Assembly (NCBI RefSeq): GCF_026914265.1
Contig: NC_069130.1
Coordinates: 14,613,386-14,677,385, forward strand
From: Mya arenaria
Taxonomy: Eukaryota; Mollusca; Bivalvia; Myida; Myidae
Direction of reading: 5' to 3'
Length of the DNA: 64,000 nt
The position numbers and the translations under genes are program-made. Each line of letters begins with the position of its first letter. The first letter of the stretch is position 1. A model generated the notes under the pieces. The model did not search any database, was not told the DNA's origin, and saw only the letters and a list, made by a program, of their open reading frames with translations. Positions 1 to 13,656 of this stretch are shown here, one piece after another.

Positions 1-256
1 ACGTAATTGTATACATAGAAAGTTATCACGAAGTTATCATAAACCGGTGATGGGAAAAGGAGGCTGAATTTTAGAAAACGTACAACCACCTCAAACTATG
101 CCAAGAAATACACCATAAAACATGAGCGGAGGGCCATCGAACTTGGGTCACATATTCAAAGCGTCTTTATGAATATTTTAAATCACCTCTATGTATCAAT
201 AAATTTTAAATATTCCCTATGTATTTATTAAATGGATCTTTTCATTATTTTTTTTT

Positions 257-307
<51 letters not shown>

Positions 308-508
308 TATTGTTTGTATTCTTTAAATTGAACTAAGAAAAAGAATACGCTTGGCTGAAATGTTTCACTAATATTTTTTTATGAATAACGGTCCTGGTGA
401 ATCATAACGTATCTTCTTAATAACCTAAAATGCATCTATTGTCGTTGCTTGGGCGTTTGTAGTATACGTCAATGTTCATGTATTACAAATAAAACGAATG
501 TATTCTAA
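1..508. other. Intergenic, no gene seen
   Basis: AT-rich sequence with no exon, tRNA or recognised transposon. Its only structured part is the TG microsatellite listed separately. Confidence 0.5.
261..306. repeat. (TG)n microsatellite
   Basis: An uninterrupted run of about 23 TG dinucleotides preceded by a T-rich tract. Simple sequence repeat, read directly. Confidence 0.97.
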
Positions 509-850
509 GGGGGCGACAGAGACTAAGTCGCGTACGCCAATAACCGAATAGAGGGAATGGACAAAGGAAGCGACAGAGACTTAGTCGCGTACGCCAAAAG
601 TCGAATAGAGGGAATGGACAAAGGGGGCGACAGAGACTAAGTCGCGTACGCCAATAACCGAATAGAGGGAATGGACAAAGGAAGCGACAGAGACTTAGTC
701 GCGTACGCCAAAAGTCGAATAGAGGGAATGGACAAAGGGGGCGACAGAGACTAAGTCGCGTACGCCAATAGCTGAAATAGAGGGAATAGACAAAGGGGGC
801 GACAGAGACTTTTTCATGTACGCCAATAGCCAAAACAGAGGGCAAGCACC
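509..850. repeat. 57-bp minisatellite, about six units
   Basis: Units begin at 509, 566, 623, 680, 737 and 795, so the period is 57 bp until the last, diverged unit. Two unit types alternate: one reads GACTAAGTCGCG and ends in AATAACCG, the other reads GACTTAGTCGCG and ends in AAAAGTCG, giving a 114-bp higher-order period. Each unit holds the palindrome GCGTACGC and is CpG-rich against an AT-rich background. Because 57 is a multiple of three, the minus strand reads open as a 19-residue peptide repeat (core WRTRLSLCR). This looks like a by-product of the period rather than evidence for a gene. Confidence 0.93.
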
Positions 851-2476
851 AAAAGAGCGACAAGAACAAAGTCAATCACCAAAATAAAGTGCACGAGAAA
901 CTTTGAAGAGATAAACAATACACTGACATCAAACGTCAACGCATTTTTCTGTTTCCTTAGACACGAATGATCGAATGCATGCAGTATGTCAATATGTCTT
1001 CTGAACCATAACAATTCTTGGCATAATAAAAGTTTCTGAAACGACCATGCGCTAAAACACAAATATGTATGAGAAATGCATTACCTTTGTTAAGTTCCAA
1101 ATATCCAAGCCTGAGTAATTGTTGGTACGGTGCACTTTACTTCAAGGATGTAGGTATCATAAATTTCGTCTTTCAAATAAGTTAATACACTTCTGTTTCA
1201 CTTGTCAGTTCACAAAGCAATAACACACAACACTCGAAATCAGTAAATGTATTCTTGCAACCAACTCACCTGTAACATTGCTTAAAGTATTATTACTTCA
1301 ATCTTTCGGCAAAAAGGAAATATCTGAAACGTTAATAGGCCAGAGATAAACCCAGGCACACACAAATTACATTTTCAAGAAAAAGATGCTTCCATGAAAA
1401 TAACTCAAGAAAATAATCCTGAAAGTCTGCAGCAGTCAGTCGATGCTCCGTTCACAAATTGTGAAAGATCATATCCAAACATTGGTTTTCACAGACATTG
1501 ATCACATCGTTATTATAAACTAGAAAACTGTTTAATATTCCTGTCTGTTATTACAAAACTTCTTAACCTAAACTAAATGATCAGTATTGTTATTTCAATG
1601 CCCATTAAAAAAACAATCAACACCAGCCTTTGTCTGTCTCAAAGACACAGCTTGCGTTTTTCATTTCAGAAAACATATTAAAGACAATTCTTAAAAAGTA
1701 AGAATTTCTTAACAATCTCCTTAAATGTTTCGCATTAATATGAGGAATGTTCTTGAAACATTATAGTTTCTTTTCCACTATTAAATGTATCGCATGACAA
1801 ACGGTTCCTAGAAAGTTTATTTGAAAGGCCGGCTATTGTTCCTTACAGCGGGAAGGCAGTGTTTCAATACCCCAGAGAAATCAATCATATCGCATAATCT
1901 ATGGCAAATTTCATGACAATATTGATATTTATGGCCAAGAATATAACATTTCAAGAACTGGGAGGTTTCTGCATTGTTTCATTTTACGCCGAGAACATTT
2001 TAATAATACGGTTACAGATTAGCACGTGACAATGCGGCGCATTTCTTTTGAAAACGATCATTTTTATTCCGGTACCGGTCAAAGAAAAACTAATAATGGG
2101 GGCATGGTCAGTCAACCAATAGACCACAGATTCGCCAAAATCCTTAACATATTATAAACACTCTTGGCTTATATGCTGTGACCTTAGCATGTTTATATAT
2201 AGATATGGTCATTACCATGTATATACTGTCTTAGGCATGTCCTTGTAGCTCTTTGTTTATCAATGTGGCCATCAACAGATCGAAATAAACATTCGCAAGT
2301 CTTTTAAGCACTAAATGTGTCCATATACCGCTTTACAGGTCTATATGGTCATACGCATATTTACATGACACAGAACTTGTCTGTATGACCCTTAGAAGGT
2401 ATATTAGTATGGCCCTTGGCTGGTCTATATGGCCCTTTATATATTATTGAAGGGGGGGGGGGGGCAGTATAGCAGT
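851..2476. other. Intergenic, nothing recognised
   Basis: No coding exon, RNA gene or intact transposon was recognised. From about 2160 to 2440 there are loosely repeated phrases of the type TATATGGTCAT / TATGGCCCTT, which may be a badly decayed minisatellite. A 13-base G run lies near 2452. Confidence 0.45.
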
Positions 2477-2770
2477 GGCGGATCCGTGGTGTAGTAGTAA
2501 CACACTTGACTATCAATCCAGGGGTCGCAGGTTCGATACCCCGTCGCATCACTAAAAATACTAATCGTCTTCCGGGAGGGACGTTAAATGGGGGTCTCAT
2601 GTGATAGTGCTATACACTGGTGCATGTTAAAGAACCAGGGTAGCTCTAACCAGGGTTACATTCTGTCTGTGCACTATGCTCCAAAAACCTAAAATAACTA
2701 ACAATCTTAAAGGAGCACTCGCCAAATGGGCAAGGCCCGAGTGCGATTATAATTAAGCACACACCACCAC
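2477..2770 (+). mobile_element. tRNA-derived SINE
   Basis: The 5' part resembles a tRNA, with an A-box-like GTGGTGTAGTAGTAA and a B box GGTTCGATACC (about 2530-2540) set in a T-arm-like stem. It is followed by a non-tRNA body with GACGTTAAATGGGGG and GTTAAAGAACC, phrases of the kind seen in conserved central domains of metazoan SINEs, and a CA-rich 3' end. The degraded cloverleaf and the long body argue against a working tRNA gene. The exact SINE family is not assigned. Confidence 0.75.
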
Positions 2771-3722
2771 AGTATAGCTTCGGCTTGTTGTAAGCGTCAT
2801 AGGCGATCTTAGCAAAATGTTTATGGATGAAGAAGAAAATTATATTCCATTGTAAAAGTTATATTGACACTCAATGAAGGCGTAACGCCGACAGGATTAG
2901 AAATAAAAGTTCTAATTAAGACATAAAGTGTTTGTGTGTGATTTTTTATACTCATTTATACTAAAACAACACATTTATAAACAGCTTAAAAAAATAAAAG
3001 GAAATAAAAATCAATTTCAAAATAAGCAGATTTTGTTTACAGAATGGAATTACTATAAGGAAAATTAATTTGCGAAAACTATTTTTGTAAAAGTTTAAAT
3101 TTATGCAAAATTCATCTGATATTAGAAGGAAAAATAAAAATATATATACATCATTACCTTGTACATGATAATCCTTGTCACACAAAGAATAAGCGAAAGT
3201 TAAGTAACAAACCAAAAACTGAGCAGCGAATTCTGAAGTTAATAACGCATATTTGAACAGTGTGTTACTTATGATCGAGTGCTCATAAAATTAGCATTAT
3301 AATCTACGTGCTTAAAATTTCCCTGTTCAAATTTCTCAACACAATAATTAGCTCAGTCCTCAACAGCGGCAGTTAAAAGGACAGCAAATAGCCTAACAAT
3401 TGAAAACACTTTTCTTAAGCAGCATTTCGGTTCCATTGTAAAGCATAAATACGCAAAGTTGACATTATTGTATTATAAAAAGGAGGAAAATGTAAATATA
3501 AGTCCTCGCTCCCGAAGAAATTCGATACATGCAAATACATACCTGGTTAATTTAATAAAATTGAATATCAATCGAAAATTTGTTTGTTTGAGTACATTTA
3601 TGGATCAATTCAGGAGTTTGGAATATTTGTCTATGACAAATTAGTGTTAAGCTTTTGAGGAAATAATTAGCAATTAGTTTCAATTTCTGTTGAACATTTG
3701 TCATTACGACACGAGATAAAGT
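2771..3722. other. Intergenic, nothing recognised
   Basis: Very AT-rich sequence with no supported exon or RNA. Short open frames here lack any recognisable domain. Confidence 0.45.
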
Positions 3723-3957
3723 CATGGGCGTAGCTAGACCTCTATTAGTGTGGATTCGTAATTATGCTGGGGGGGGGGGGGCAGGGGAAAATTTTGAAAA
3801 CCATGGTGCAATATTGTGCATTCTGGGCGTTCTGAGGTGCTTTATTTAGTACTGGCAAAAATGGACAGTTTACGCATACTGCAACTTTGGCTGTTTTTTT
3901 TATGTCAGAATCATGTGGATTCAGCCTCGTACTCGCGTATAGGCAGCTACGCGCCTG
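3723..3957. mobile_element. Short inverted-repeat element (GGGCGTAGCTA ends)
   Basis: The left end has GGGCGTAGCTAG and the right end CAGCTACGCGCC, imperfect inverted copies of each other, around about 210 bp with a 12-base G run and no coding capacity. This is the arrangement of a MITE. Target duplications could not be assigned, so the superfamily is left open. Confidence 0.55.
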
Positions 3958-5427
3958 CTGAAGTATAGGTCGTTCATACAGTATTGATTGAAGTGGGGAA
4001 TCAATTTCACCGCCACAGGATTGAAAATATTGCTAGAAAACTGTATTTGTTTAAAAAACTAATTAGCGTTTCTCTTCGTGCTAGAGAGCAATGTTAAACT
4101 ACAAATTACAAAATACCTTCGTCGCAAAGAGGAGAAAGTGAGCTTTTTTCAAATTTGTGAAATATGGGAAGTGATTAATTGTTAAATAATTTGGTACAAC
4201 GTGTGTTCGCAACACAAGTAATAAAGCTGTATTTCACAAGTGTGAACATTGTAATCATAATTGAGTTCACTTTGTGAACATTATTACTTGTAAAAATCAT
4301 GGTTCCGTAGAAAAACCAGAGAGATAATAATTTGGGAATTATTTTAATAATGTTTTAACTTATCCACACGTATTAATACCGTTTTTAACATTAACAATTG
4401 TTTGAAAACTAAATATTTTAGACATAGATCCTTAGACAATATCTGGTGTGACTTCTCCCATTTAGCTCTAAGAAGAATGCCCTAAGTACGACCCGTCCAT
4501 CAATAAAGCCAGCAGTTTCCATTTATCTCTCCGCCACATTACACATATCATGTCTAAGGTTATTGATACTTTGTCCGAATTGTTAAACCATCCGAATTAT
4601 GTCTAACACCGCTGCAACATTTACGCGTCCCTAGAGACGCGAGTCCGTGGTTACAGTTGCCAAGTAACATATGTAATGTGCTATTCAGACAGTTTTTAGT
4701 ACCTATAGCAGTATTGTTGATGTTTTATGGGGCCCTAGACGAAAATGTATGTTGGATATCAGATATAAAAGACGTCCAATTAATTCTGAGGACTTGCAGG
4801 CCATCCAGCCATATCGTTTTTATAAAATCATTTTTGACACAGGAGAAAATGCACCGGATACCCAATAGTATATGTGATTAAACTATAGGTTACACTATAC
4901 TAAATAGCGTTTCCTATACAGTTCACAAATAAACCTGGTCATTTTCAAGTGTATTTAAGAGGCATTTCTAAAAGTGTACCTATATAGAAGTCATATATTT
5001 TTAGACATTTAACTGTTTGTCCCTCACTTTAAGTGAATAAAAACGGTACTCATGTTTTCTTTTAGGAAGAAAACGCTATTTTTAACTTCGCCTATAAAAA
5101 TGCATTACATTGCTATACATAGAGAGAAAGAGAGATTTTATCTTGGAACACATACGGGTACTTTCGAAAGGTACATATAAAGCCATGCATGTGTTATAAC
5201 TAATTTTGGAAAAATAAGAATGAAGTCTCTTCAATAACAATTGTAAAACCGTGTGTTACTTTGGAAATAATATGTTTTATAATTATGGTATGACCTTCAA
5301 TACTAAAAAACCTGTGATATCAGCTTTGCGTTACAAAAAAATAATTAAAAGGAAAGGAGCATAAGCGAACACGAAATTATATAGAGCAGACTGTTCATCG
5401 TAAATATAATTTGTACAATTTACACTA
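3958..5427. other. Intergenic, nothing recognised
   Basis: No domain-bearing exon was found. A 74-codon open frame at 4657-4881 has no recognisable similarity and no clear splice context. Confidence 0.4.
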
Positions 5428-5700
5428 GCGGATTTAGAGGGGGCGCGCCCGGCTCGCACATCCTCTTAAATCGTAATCAGTCACTTTTTTATATCAATAT
5501 GGGAGAAAAAAGGTAACTAAATACGCTCATAATGCACCATTTCCGACTACACATGGTTAAAATTGTCTTGAGGAGTAACCCCAAATCCCCATGCAAACAG
5601 TTAATGCCACATACTTTCGGTTCTAAGGGAGGTGCGCATGTGAAATGTTTGCGCTCCTAAGTTATGCCCCCTCTAACGTCAATTCCTTAATCCGCCCCTG
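5428..5700. mobile_element. MITE, 'GGGGGCG' family, copy 1
   Basis: The ends are inverted: GCGGATTTAGAGGGGGC on the left, and GCCCCCTCTAACG followed by AATCCGCCCCTG on the right. The interior shares phrases such as AATGCACCATTTC with the copies near 34.4, 42.1 and 57.8 kb. It is a non-coding dispersed element and the copies are strongly diverged, so it looks old. Confidence 0.7.
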
Positions 5701-6154
5701 ATTTATCGTAGCTTCAATCACATTAAACACTTGGCATGGCAAGATCAGTTATATTCGTGAGTGTGTATTATATACTGTGTGAGTGTTTGACGGTGTTTTC
5801 TTTGAGTTCGTCTACACATTATTAACTCCCACATCGGAACGGTAGCACGTGGAATGGACGTTACCGTTCTATAACTAACGTGCGGATAAGTCAAAATGAT
5901 TTTCACTTACACCGCGCGCTGTATATTGAACGTTGGCCTTGACAACATGGAACACAACAGTTGAAACAACCGCAACCCTTGTGATTTGGAATTGTATCCT
6001 CATGCTAAAGCTCTCTAGTATAATTTCAATAACTCGTGTCGTGCGTACTGCTAGGACTACATGGTGGTGCACGGCTTTCCAGATGGAACTACTGTTCTAG
6101 ATAAACTTCATTAAATATGGTCGGTTTTAGCCAGGATTTAAACAGGACAGGGAA
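5701..6154. other. Intergenic, nothing recognised
   Basis: No gene, RNA or repeat family was recognised in this stretch. Confidence 0.4.
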
Positions 6155-6280
6155 AGGACAGGGTGCTGCAGATAAGGGACAGGGTGCTGCAGATAAGGGA
6201 CAGGGTGCTGCAGATAAGGGACAGGGTGCTGCAGATAAGGGACAGGTTGCTGCAGATAAGGGACAGGGACAGGGTGTTTA
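6155..6280. repeat. 21-bp minisatellite, about five units
   Basis: The unit is GGGACAGGGTGCTGCAGATA plus A, with GGGTGCTGC recurring at 6161, 6182, 6203 and 6224 and a variant near 6245. It ends in a short GGGACA stutter. Confidence 0.95.
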
Positions 6281-8565
6281 AAGTAAAATGGTCCAATTAA
6301 ATCGGGCTGTGAGGAAATTGAACATTATGAACTTTGCAGAAAATGTTAGATATTGCGAATAATTGAAGTTATATAGATAGGTTTCAAGCGCCAGATATAT
6401 ACAGTATGTGTATGCATTTATATATGTTCTCTTTTTATTAGTTTTAAATAACACAAAATACATATTTGACAGTCTTGAGCATTCAACTCTATGAAGGCAG
6501 AAGGCCCATTCTGGTCTCCATGAGGGCGGAGGGTTGCTACTGAAAAAGAACAGGATACTGAACTCTTCCCTAACCCTTCAGCTAAACCCCTATGAAAAAA
6601 CCTATAGCTAATGAAGTAAATCAAAGCACATTAAACCAACATGATACAGTTGTACTCAAATAACCATACATTTTTTCAAGCTATAAATAGTCAGACCAAG
6701 ATTTTGATGGGAAAAGTTTTCCCACAACCTCGGAGCAAGCGGTCATTATCATCAATTATCGTCCAAAACATCTCCAAGAAAATAAGATTTTATGACAAAA
6801 ACAATAAATTTAGTCCGTTTGAAACTCTTTTCCCCGAGGATTGAACTCTGGCTATCCGTCATCGGCTGGGCTTATCAGCACGTCTGCATGTGCGCTACCT
6901 GTTTAGGGTCAATTTATCATGGGGTAATAGCAGGTAAATGTTTACTCGAATTTACTTATCTAGAATTGATGACTCGTTTTAAGGCATCCGATAAACAATT
7001 ATGTCAATAGCTTATAAGGGCCAACAGGTATCAACATTAAACATATTCTTAAGTAATAAGAATTCAATCTTATAATTGGTTCGGAAAACTTAAGAAATAA
7101 ATAATTTCGGTGAATTTAAAAGACGGCGCTGATTAATGTTAATGATGGAAACTTGAATGCAAAATGAAACTGGATATTTACTTTTTGGACGAAACGTTTT
7201 TGACAAAAACACATGCATAAAATATTCCGCATGGGATGAATTGTATTTAGTGTTCAGGCGCATGCCTCCGCTAGCGAGATTGCAGGACAATAATTTGGAA
7301 AAACACTGAAAACCCAAAGCAGACTACAACCGCCAAGGTCCAATTAAGTACCAAAAACAAATTTCCATTTTGACATTAATCGGTCTATGAAGTCAGTTAT
7401 TTATCAGTTCACGCATGCGCACTGACTAGTAAAGAGGCATTAGATAGACATTTCGCGTTGAACACTAAGGAAGTTAGCATTAATTATTACTTATTTGGTT
7501 TGAGGCAAGGAAAAGTGACACATCCAAGTACTGTGCTATCTGCATAATTTCATTAATAAAATATTTCTCGTTTTATTAACGAATGCAAGGCAAAATATGT
7601 TCTAGTTAATCAATTAAGTCGCTTAAGAAGTTCAGGGTGACCGGTTACAATTTTACAAACCTTTTATTGAACCAGTCGGTAAATGCTGATTAATTTTTGA
7701 AATATCAAGAACACTTCATAATGTCAGCATGATTATATTTTTTCGCAAACATATCGTAAATTCGCCCGTGGCAAATCAATGGGCCAGTTTGTTTTAAAAT
7801 GGCATATCAATGTTGTATTTACTTTTAAGCCATTACTGTGTTTTGAGGGGCCCTTCAAACGCCATTAAAATCCCATTGTAACACATGAAGGGGTGCTTGA
7901 GTTATACTTACCGTTAAATAAATGTGTCATCGTTTAGTACTCCTGATAAACTGTTTTTGTATTTTTGAGGCGCATTCCGCGAGCCCTAAATGTAAATTAT
8001 GAGATATTTATAACTGTACAAACTTATACGTGGAAGCTTACATGAACAATAAGAAAGTACAATGCATTACGTTAAGCGAATATAAAAATTAATTGTAAGG
8101 TTTTCATCCAGATATATATTGTTTTAAATAGAGGTGGGGTGACATTTCATTTTTTTTAAATTTTATTTTTCTTATATGACTGTTTCACCATTGAATATGT
8201 GTTCATGCTATTTCTTATTGCATAAGGAACCATATACATGTGTTTCTCGACCGACCATGTACACTATCGTAACAATTCTCCATTTTACGTGTGAATATTA
8301 CACATTGACACCGAAGGTATGAATACACGCCGTTCCTGAACAGCACCGGACCGACACGCAAATAGTACATTTGTATTTGAGTCAATCAAATTTCAGGGGC
8401 GGCGAAAAAAGGCGGCGGGCGGGGATGAAAATCTTGCAACAAATTTATTGTCGCCTTATGATTAAGATTCAAGTTCAATATTAATTATCAAGGCGAAAGA
8501 AAAGTAACTAATGGCATTTAAATGATAATAAAAACAAGCTCATCGAAAACATTAAAAAGAAGATA
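6281..8565. other. Intergenic, nothing recognised
   Basis: About 2.3 kb with no supported exon, RNA gene or repeat family. Open frames of 61-75 codons on both strands are at chance length and have no domain. Confidence 0.45.
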
Positions 8566-9085
<520 letters not shown>

Positions 9086-9255
9086 GACGACGACGATGAT
9101 GAAAATGACAATGATGGCGATGAAGAGGATGGTGACGGAGATGACGATGATGAAAATGACAATGATGGCGATGAAGAGGATGGTGACGAAGATGACGATG
9201 ATGAAAATGACAATGATGGCGATGAAGAGGATGGTGACGCAGATGACGATGATGT
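9086..9255. repeat. 51-bp minisatellite grown from the GAT array
   Basis: GAAAATGACAATGATGGCGA recurs at 9101, 9152 and 9203, a 51-bp period of about 3.3 units. In one frame it would read as an Asp/Glu-rich 17-residue repeat, but that frame does not continue into the neighbouring array. Confidence 0.93.
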
Positions 9256-10236
9256 TACTGATGATGATAGTTAAACATTATGTGGTTTTGTTGTTGTCAG
9301 TTTATGATTAGTTTAGCATATATTGCTTCATTTAAATTCTTCTAAATGACGCATTTGTGTGTGAAGAAAGCCAACAAATCTACTGAAACCGAAGTGGAGT
9401 TCTTATCACGAATAGAGAATAACTTCACATTATTTGCATTCAATTATCTGACCAAGATAAGAAATCGCAGTATCTTTATTGAAATGGCAACAATCAGAGA
9501 TTTTGGGGAGGATATATCTTTAATCAACTGCTGGGAATTAATATGTTTTTCTTCAAGTTTATCAAGACAACGGTTTGGAATTTCTGCAGGTTTAACTCAT
9601 CCTCGAACGCATCTTTGAAAGTATTCCTTCTGGTTTAGATAAATATACAATATGAGTTGAGAATTCGTTCTTTATCACAAGAAAAGATGTACTCTACCGA
9701 TTGAAAACATCATGCATTTCCTCATAACTGCCAAATTAAATAATCAGCTCCCGTAGACTCAGAACCGCCGCGGAATCCGGAAGACATTTCGCACGAATTA
9801 TCGTGCACATACGTTTTATTATTCCCTGCTGATTACAACAATTATATCCTCAATCTTCTACTTTATGACAAAAAGCAAAGATCGTATTACCCATTATTTT
9901 ATGTTCTAACATTATTAGCATGAATTGCTGAGCTAAACCTACAATGAAACTTTATGAAGCTTTCGTGAGTCTTTTATCAAAATCTTCTCCTTTTCAAATT
10001 CAACCTTTTTGGGATATCAAATTACAAAACATTAATGTTTAAACATGCTGGTATGATCCGGTTTTTGCTGGATGTCCATTGAATACTTTTCACCAAATAT
10101 TGCTTATTATGTAAGAAACGGCAGGTTTATGTCGCACAGGTTCGAGTATTCTACGTCAACACCATTAACTCCATGCATTGGAGCAATAGCGGTCATACAT
10201 TTTTATTAAAATTCAATATGACGGCACGACCCAAAA
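9256..10236. other. Intergenic, nothing recognised
   Basis: A 90-codon open frame at 9346-9618 has no recognisable domain and is not supported as a gene. No RNA or repeat family was seen. Confidence 0.4.
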
Positions 10237-10441
10237 CAGTCGAACACCATTGGCTCGAATACGCTTGGCTCGAACACATCATTGTATCGAATTCCCTTGG
10301 CTCGAATTTCTAATTGGGTCGAACTGGATGTAATGAAGCGATTTTTATACTTAAATTAGCCATTCCCGCTTGGCTCGAAGTTTCCGAGGCACTAGTAAAT
10401 TTTGTTGTTCCCTGGGAGTTCGATCCAACGGGGTTCGACTG
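10237..10441. mobile_element. pogo/Tc1-like MITE, subfamily 1
   Basis: The left end is CAGTCGAACACCATTGGCTC and the right end is its imperfect complement, ending GGGGTTCGACTG and followed by TA. TTGGCTCGAA recurs inside both orientations. At 205 bp this copy is about 30 bp longer than the three others of the subfamily (16977, 26699, 62573). It has no coding capacity. The TA flank and the CAGTCGAAC terminus suggest mobilisation by a pogo/Tc1-mariner-type transposase, which is an inference. Confidence 0.8.
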
Positions 10442-11778
10442 TATATATGATTTTATAATTGAGTCATGTGCACCAATAACCAAAATAGAGTGCACGAAAT
10501 ACTTGGCACTGATTGGCCCGTTTAAATCGATTTACTAAAATAGAAATACCAAACTAATAGTAGAAAACATTCGCTGATGATGTAGTAATCAAGAAAAAGA
10601 AGAAAAAACTGATCTATAGATCCATTAGACCGTTTTTTCTAGTTTCTCTGTTCTCAGTTTTGACTGCTTCTCTTGACATTTTCATTATTATGAATAAAAA
10701 AACGCCGTCGGTTATAGTATGATTTTAATTTGATGGAGATATACTTGGAATGACAACGGTAAAAACTTGGAAACACTTTGATACCAGTTCCCTTGGAAGA
10801 GGTAACATCTGCATTTCACATCAGCTCGGATCCAGTCGACGCCATTTTAACTGAAATCCTAACATCAAAAGACATATTTCACGTCTTTATTTGCATTTTA
10901 CGTTGGAAACAATCCATTAAATATATATCAACGAATAAGTATTATAGCATGCAGTTTTATTTGAAATTGATTAATGCTGTTTTGATATCGAATTTTTAAT
11001 TTGGTGCCAAATACGAAATCTCGTTCATTATTTAGTCTTTGATACTAGTCTGTTGCCTCAAAAAGCATCAAAAAAAGATGAAAATAAACTATGCCAGAGC
11101 TTGAACTAGTTAACATTGACTAATGGTTGAAGTTAACCTATGTGATAACCGAATTATTAAAAATCTTCCACTTTCAATTAAATTCAATATTGAACACCCT
11201 TTTTCCATGTTCAACATATGACGAATTGCTATGGCAACAGCTTTGCCATCGTGACTTTTATGCATGAAATACACAACAGCAACAACAACAACAACAACAA
11301 CAACATAAATGTGATATTAAGTCCAAACTTATTCCAATCAAACATATTTCACCCCAATATTTAAAGAAGAAAACTTTATGCAAAATATCAAACATGATAA
11401 AATGACAAAAACTTGCATATATAAAAATACGAATATTCACATGTTTAACGTCTTAAGTATCATCGTCAAAAAGGAATAAGGTTTTCTTGAGTACAAATCC
11501 TTCTTATTGGGATTATATCTGCAAGCTATCGGCGGTTTCTTATTTTGTTTATAGACAAACTAATTTAATAGGACAGGTGTCATTATGTTAGTTGATTTTT
11601 TAGCTAGTTTATCTCTTGGTGAAGGATTTATTTAGCTATTCATTGGATATTTACTTACCGAAACAGATGACATTACGTTGTATAATGACATCTTACAATA
11701 TTACTGCGTTTGTTAGTTTAAAAAGATTCTCCAGACTCTAAGTCGAATTTTTAAAGTACAAGATGTCCTCACAATTTG
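10442..11778. other. Intergenic, only a microsatellite
   Basis: No gene was recognised. A (CAA)n run lies at about 11272-11305. The rest is AT-rich with no family seen. Confidence 0.45.
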
Positions 11779-12125
11779 CATTCGGAACACCTCGGCAATT
11801 TTTATCGAAAACAACCTCGGATGTAAATAGACGGTTTACAATGTCAGAAATAGATACACTTTAACTACGCCGTGCAAGTACTTAGTAGATCGCGTAGTAA
11901 TTTCAATTAAGCAGTTATACTTAATGACTTAACTCTTTGGATTCTTATTTTGTGCAATAATACACCTCACTGGCAATCAATTTAAACTTAAATCTACAAA
12001 TACAAGTGAAACACTACATTTCATTAATATTATAAAGAAAAAAACATTTTATGAACTACTTCTACTGATGTATCGGCATACATCCGAGTTTTTTTTGGAT
12101 AAAAATGGCCGAGGAGTTCCGAATG
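11779..12125. mobile_element. Mutator-like MITE, copy 1
   Basis: The terminal inverted repeats start CATTCGGAACACCTCGGC and end GAGGAGTTCCGAATG, extending inward through CAACCTCGGATGTA-like sequence. The flanks are CACAATTTG (11770-11778) and CACAAATTG (12126-12134), a 9-bp duplication with one mismatch. Length is 347 bp and it is non-coding. A 9-10 bp duplication fits Mutator-like elements. Confidence 0.85.
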
Positions 12126-12840
12126 CACAAATTGAAGATTCCCATCTTATTATAACAATCGTATGTGTTCCTCATTGCTTAAATGAAAATAAACTCCAAT
12201 CATCATGTTCCCTCCGTTCTCATTTGACTTGGCAGACGACATTTCTGGCACCACAACAAGGCAAAAGGCGCTTGGAAACTATCAAGCGTCTATTACTTTT
12301 GACACTGTGGAAATTACTGCCCATCAAACGTCCACTGGGACGGATGTAAAACGCGTTATTCGGCGGTTCTGGAAAGGATCAGTATAGATCAGTCGAAAAA
12401 CCGGGACCCGTTAAGGCAGGAATAAAATATCTTTAATGAAAAAAAACCTTAACAATACGACTGTTTTCTTTCTTTACAAACCAGTTGTTAAAGAAGACTC
12501 CTCGAATGTGCTCCTGGGCTGGACTTTTTGCAATGACCATTTCGTAAAAGATTCAAATCGCACTTAACCACAAACGGTCGTCATAAATATTTACCATAAA
12601 TGAAAAAAAAAAATCCCCTCGTGAAGTCAAAGCTTATACACATGAAATTTGGCCCCTATTGCGACACCAGGGCAAATTTAATAAAAGATATCCCTAGTCA
12701 ATCTTATGGTTAGTTTCCACATACAAGCAATCTTATTGGTCAACCGCATGTTTTGAAAAAAACAACACATATTGACCAATCAATAAACTTTCGACTACTT
12801 AAACTAAATCAAAGAATTAACCAGTTTAAACCATGTCTTC
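12126..12840. other. Intergenic, nothing recognised
   Basis: Open frames crossing 12068-12387 overlap the MITE end and carry no domain. No RNA or repeat family was identified. Confidence 0.4.
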
Positions 12841-13050
12841 ATCGCAGGTTTCACGGCATTTTGGGTACAAAGTTTACTCCTTTGGCGAATATACCATCAA
12901 CTGATGGGGGTAAAGCTCCCCCTGTGGCTTTAAAATTTTGTTTAAGTCACACTTGGGGATGTGGCGGGGTGAAGCCATAATGCAGCCATTATAGGGCGCG
13001 GGCAGACCTTTATAAACTCAACAACAACAACAACAACAACAACAACAACC
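12841..13050 (+). mobile_element. SINE 3' part with (CAA)n tail
   Basis: The last 75 bases (GGGGTGAAGCCATAATGCAG, then GCGCGGGCAGACCTTTATAA and a CAACAA run) match the 3' end of the tRNA-derived SINE at 46747-47215. No clear tRNA-like head was found upstream, so this is either 5'-truncated or a relative with another body. Confidence 0.65.
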
Positions 13051-13656
13051 AGTATAAAAGAATTGATTACAGGGCAATAAACAGGGGACGCATAACTGGG
13101 AACTAACAAGCCGTACATTCCTTAAACTAGGTTTTTAACGGAAAATCCATCACATACAGTAAAGTGCATATAATTTTTGAGAGTACAAAGTCGATTTCGT
13201 GTTGATTTGAGTAATCCCTAACTGCAAAAGCGACAGGCTTGCTGGTCGTAAATACATCTGCTGGAAACGGATAATGCTTTTTCAATTGTTTTATTTTCAA
13301 AACAGCTGTTTTTATTGCCCAAAGCCCTAGAACACGTCATTAATCTGTTCATTTTCCTTTGATTTTCATCCAAACATATCAGGAAAAGCTTTAAAATAAG
13401 TTCATGAGTTTATATTGAACTCAACAATGGTCAATTGTAAGAACTGTATATGAGTTTACCAATAAAACATTATTATTTTGAACTATTGTAATCAAAAGCA
13501 CTTTTAAATATGCACTGAACGATGTGGTATTTGTGTTTAGGGGCTTTTCTGGAGATTAATTTTAAGTACACTTAAATTTGCACTGAAAAAAATGCGGCCT
13601 TTGAATCTTTTTCTCTAAAGCTTACATAAGTCTTAAACAAATGAGTAAGTCCAATC
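13051..13656. other. Intergenic, nothing recognised
   Basis: AT-rich stretch with no supported feature. Confidence 0.4.

Noticed and set aside
4657-4881. 74-codon open frame with a hydrophobic stretch
   Set aside because: No family resemblance and isolated. Could be a lost exon but nothing supports it.
9346-9618. 90-codon open frame
   Set aside because: No recognisable domain, no splice context, chance length for the region.
12068-12387. Open frames crossing a MITE end
   Set aside because: Start inside the Mutator-like MITE and carry no domain.
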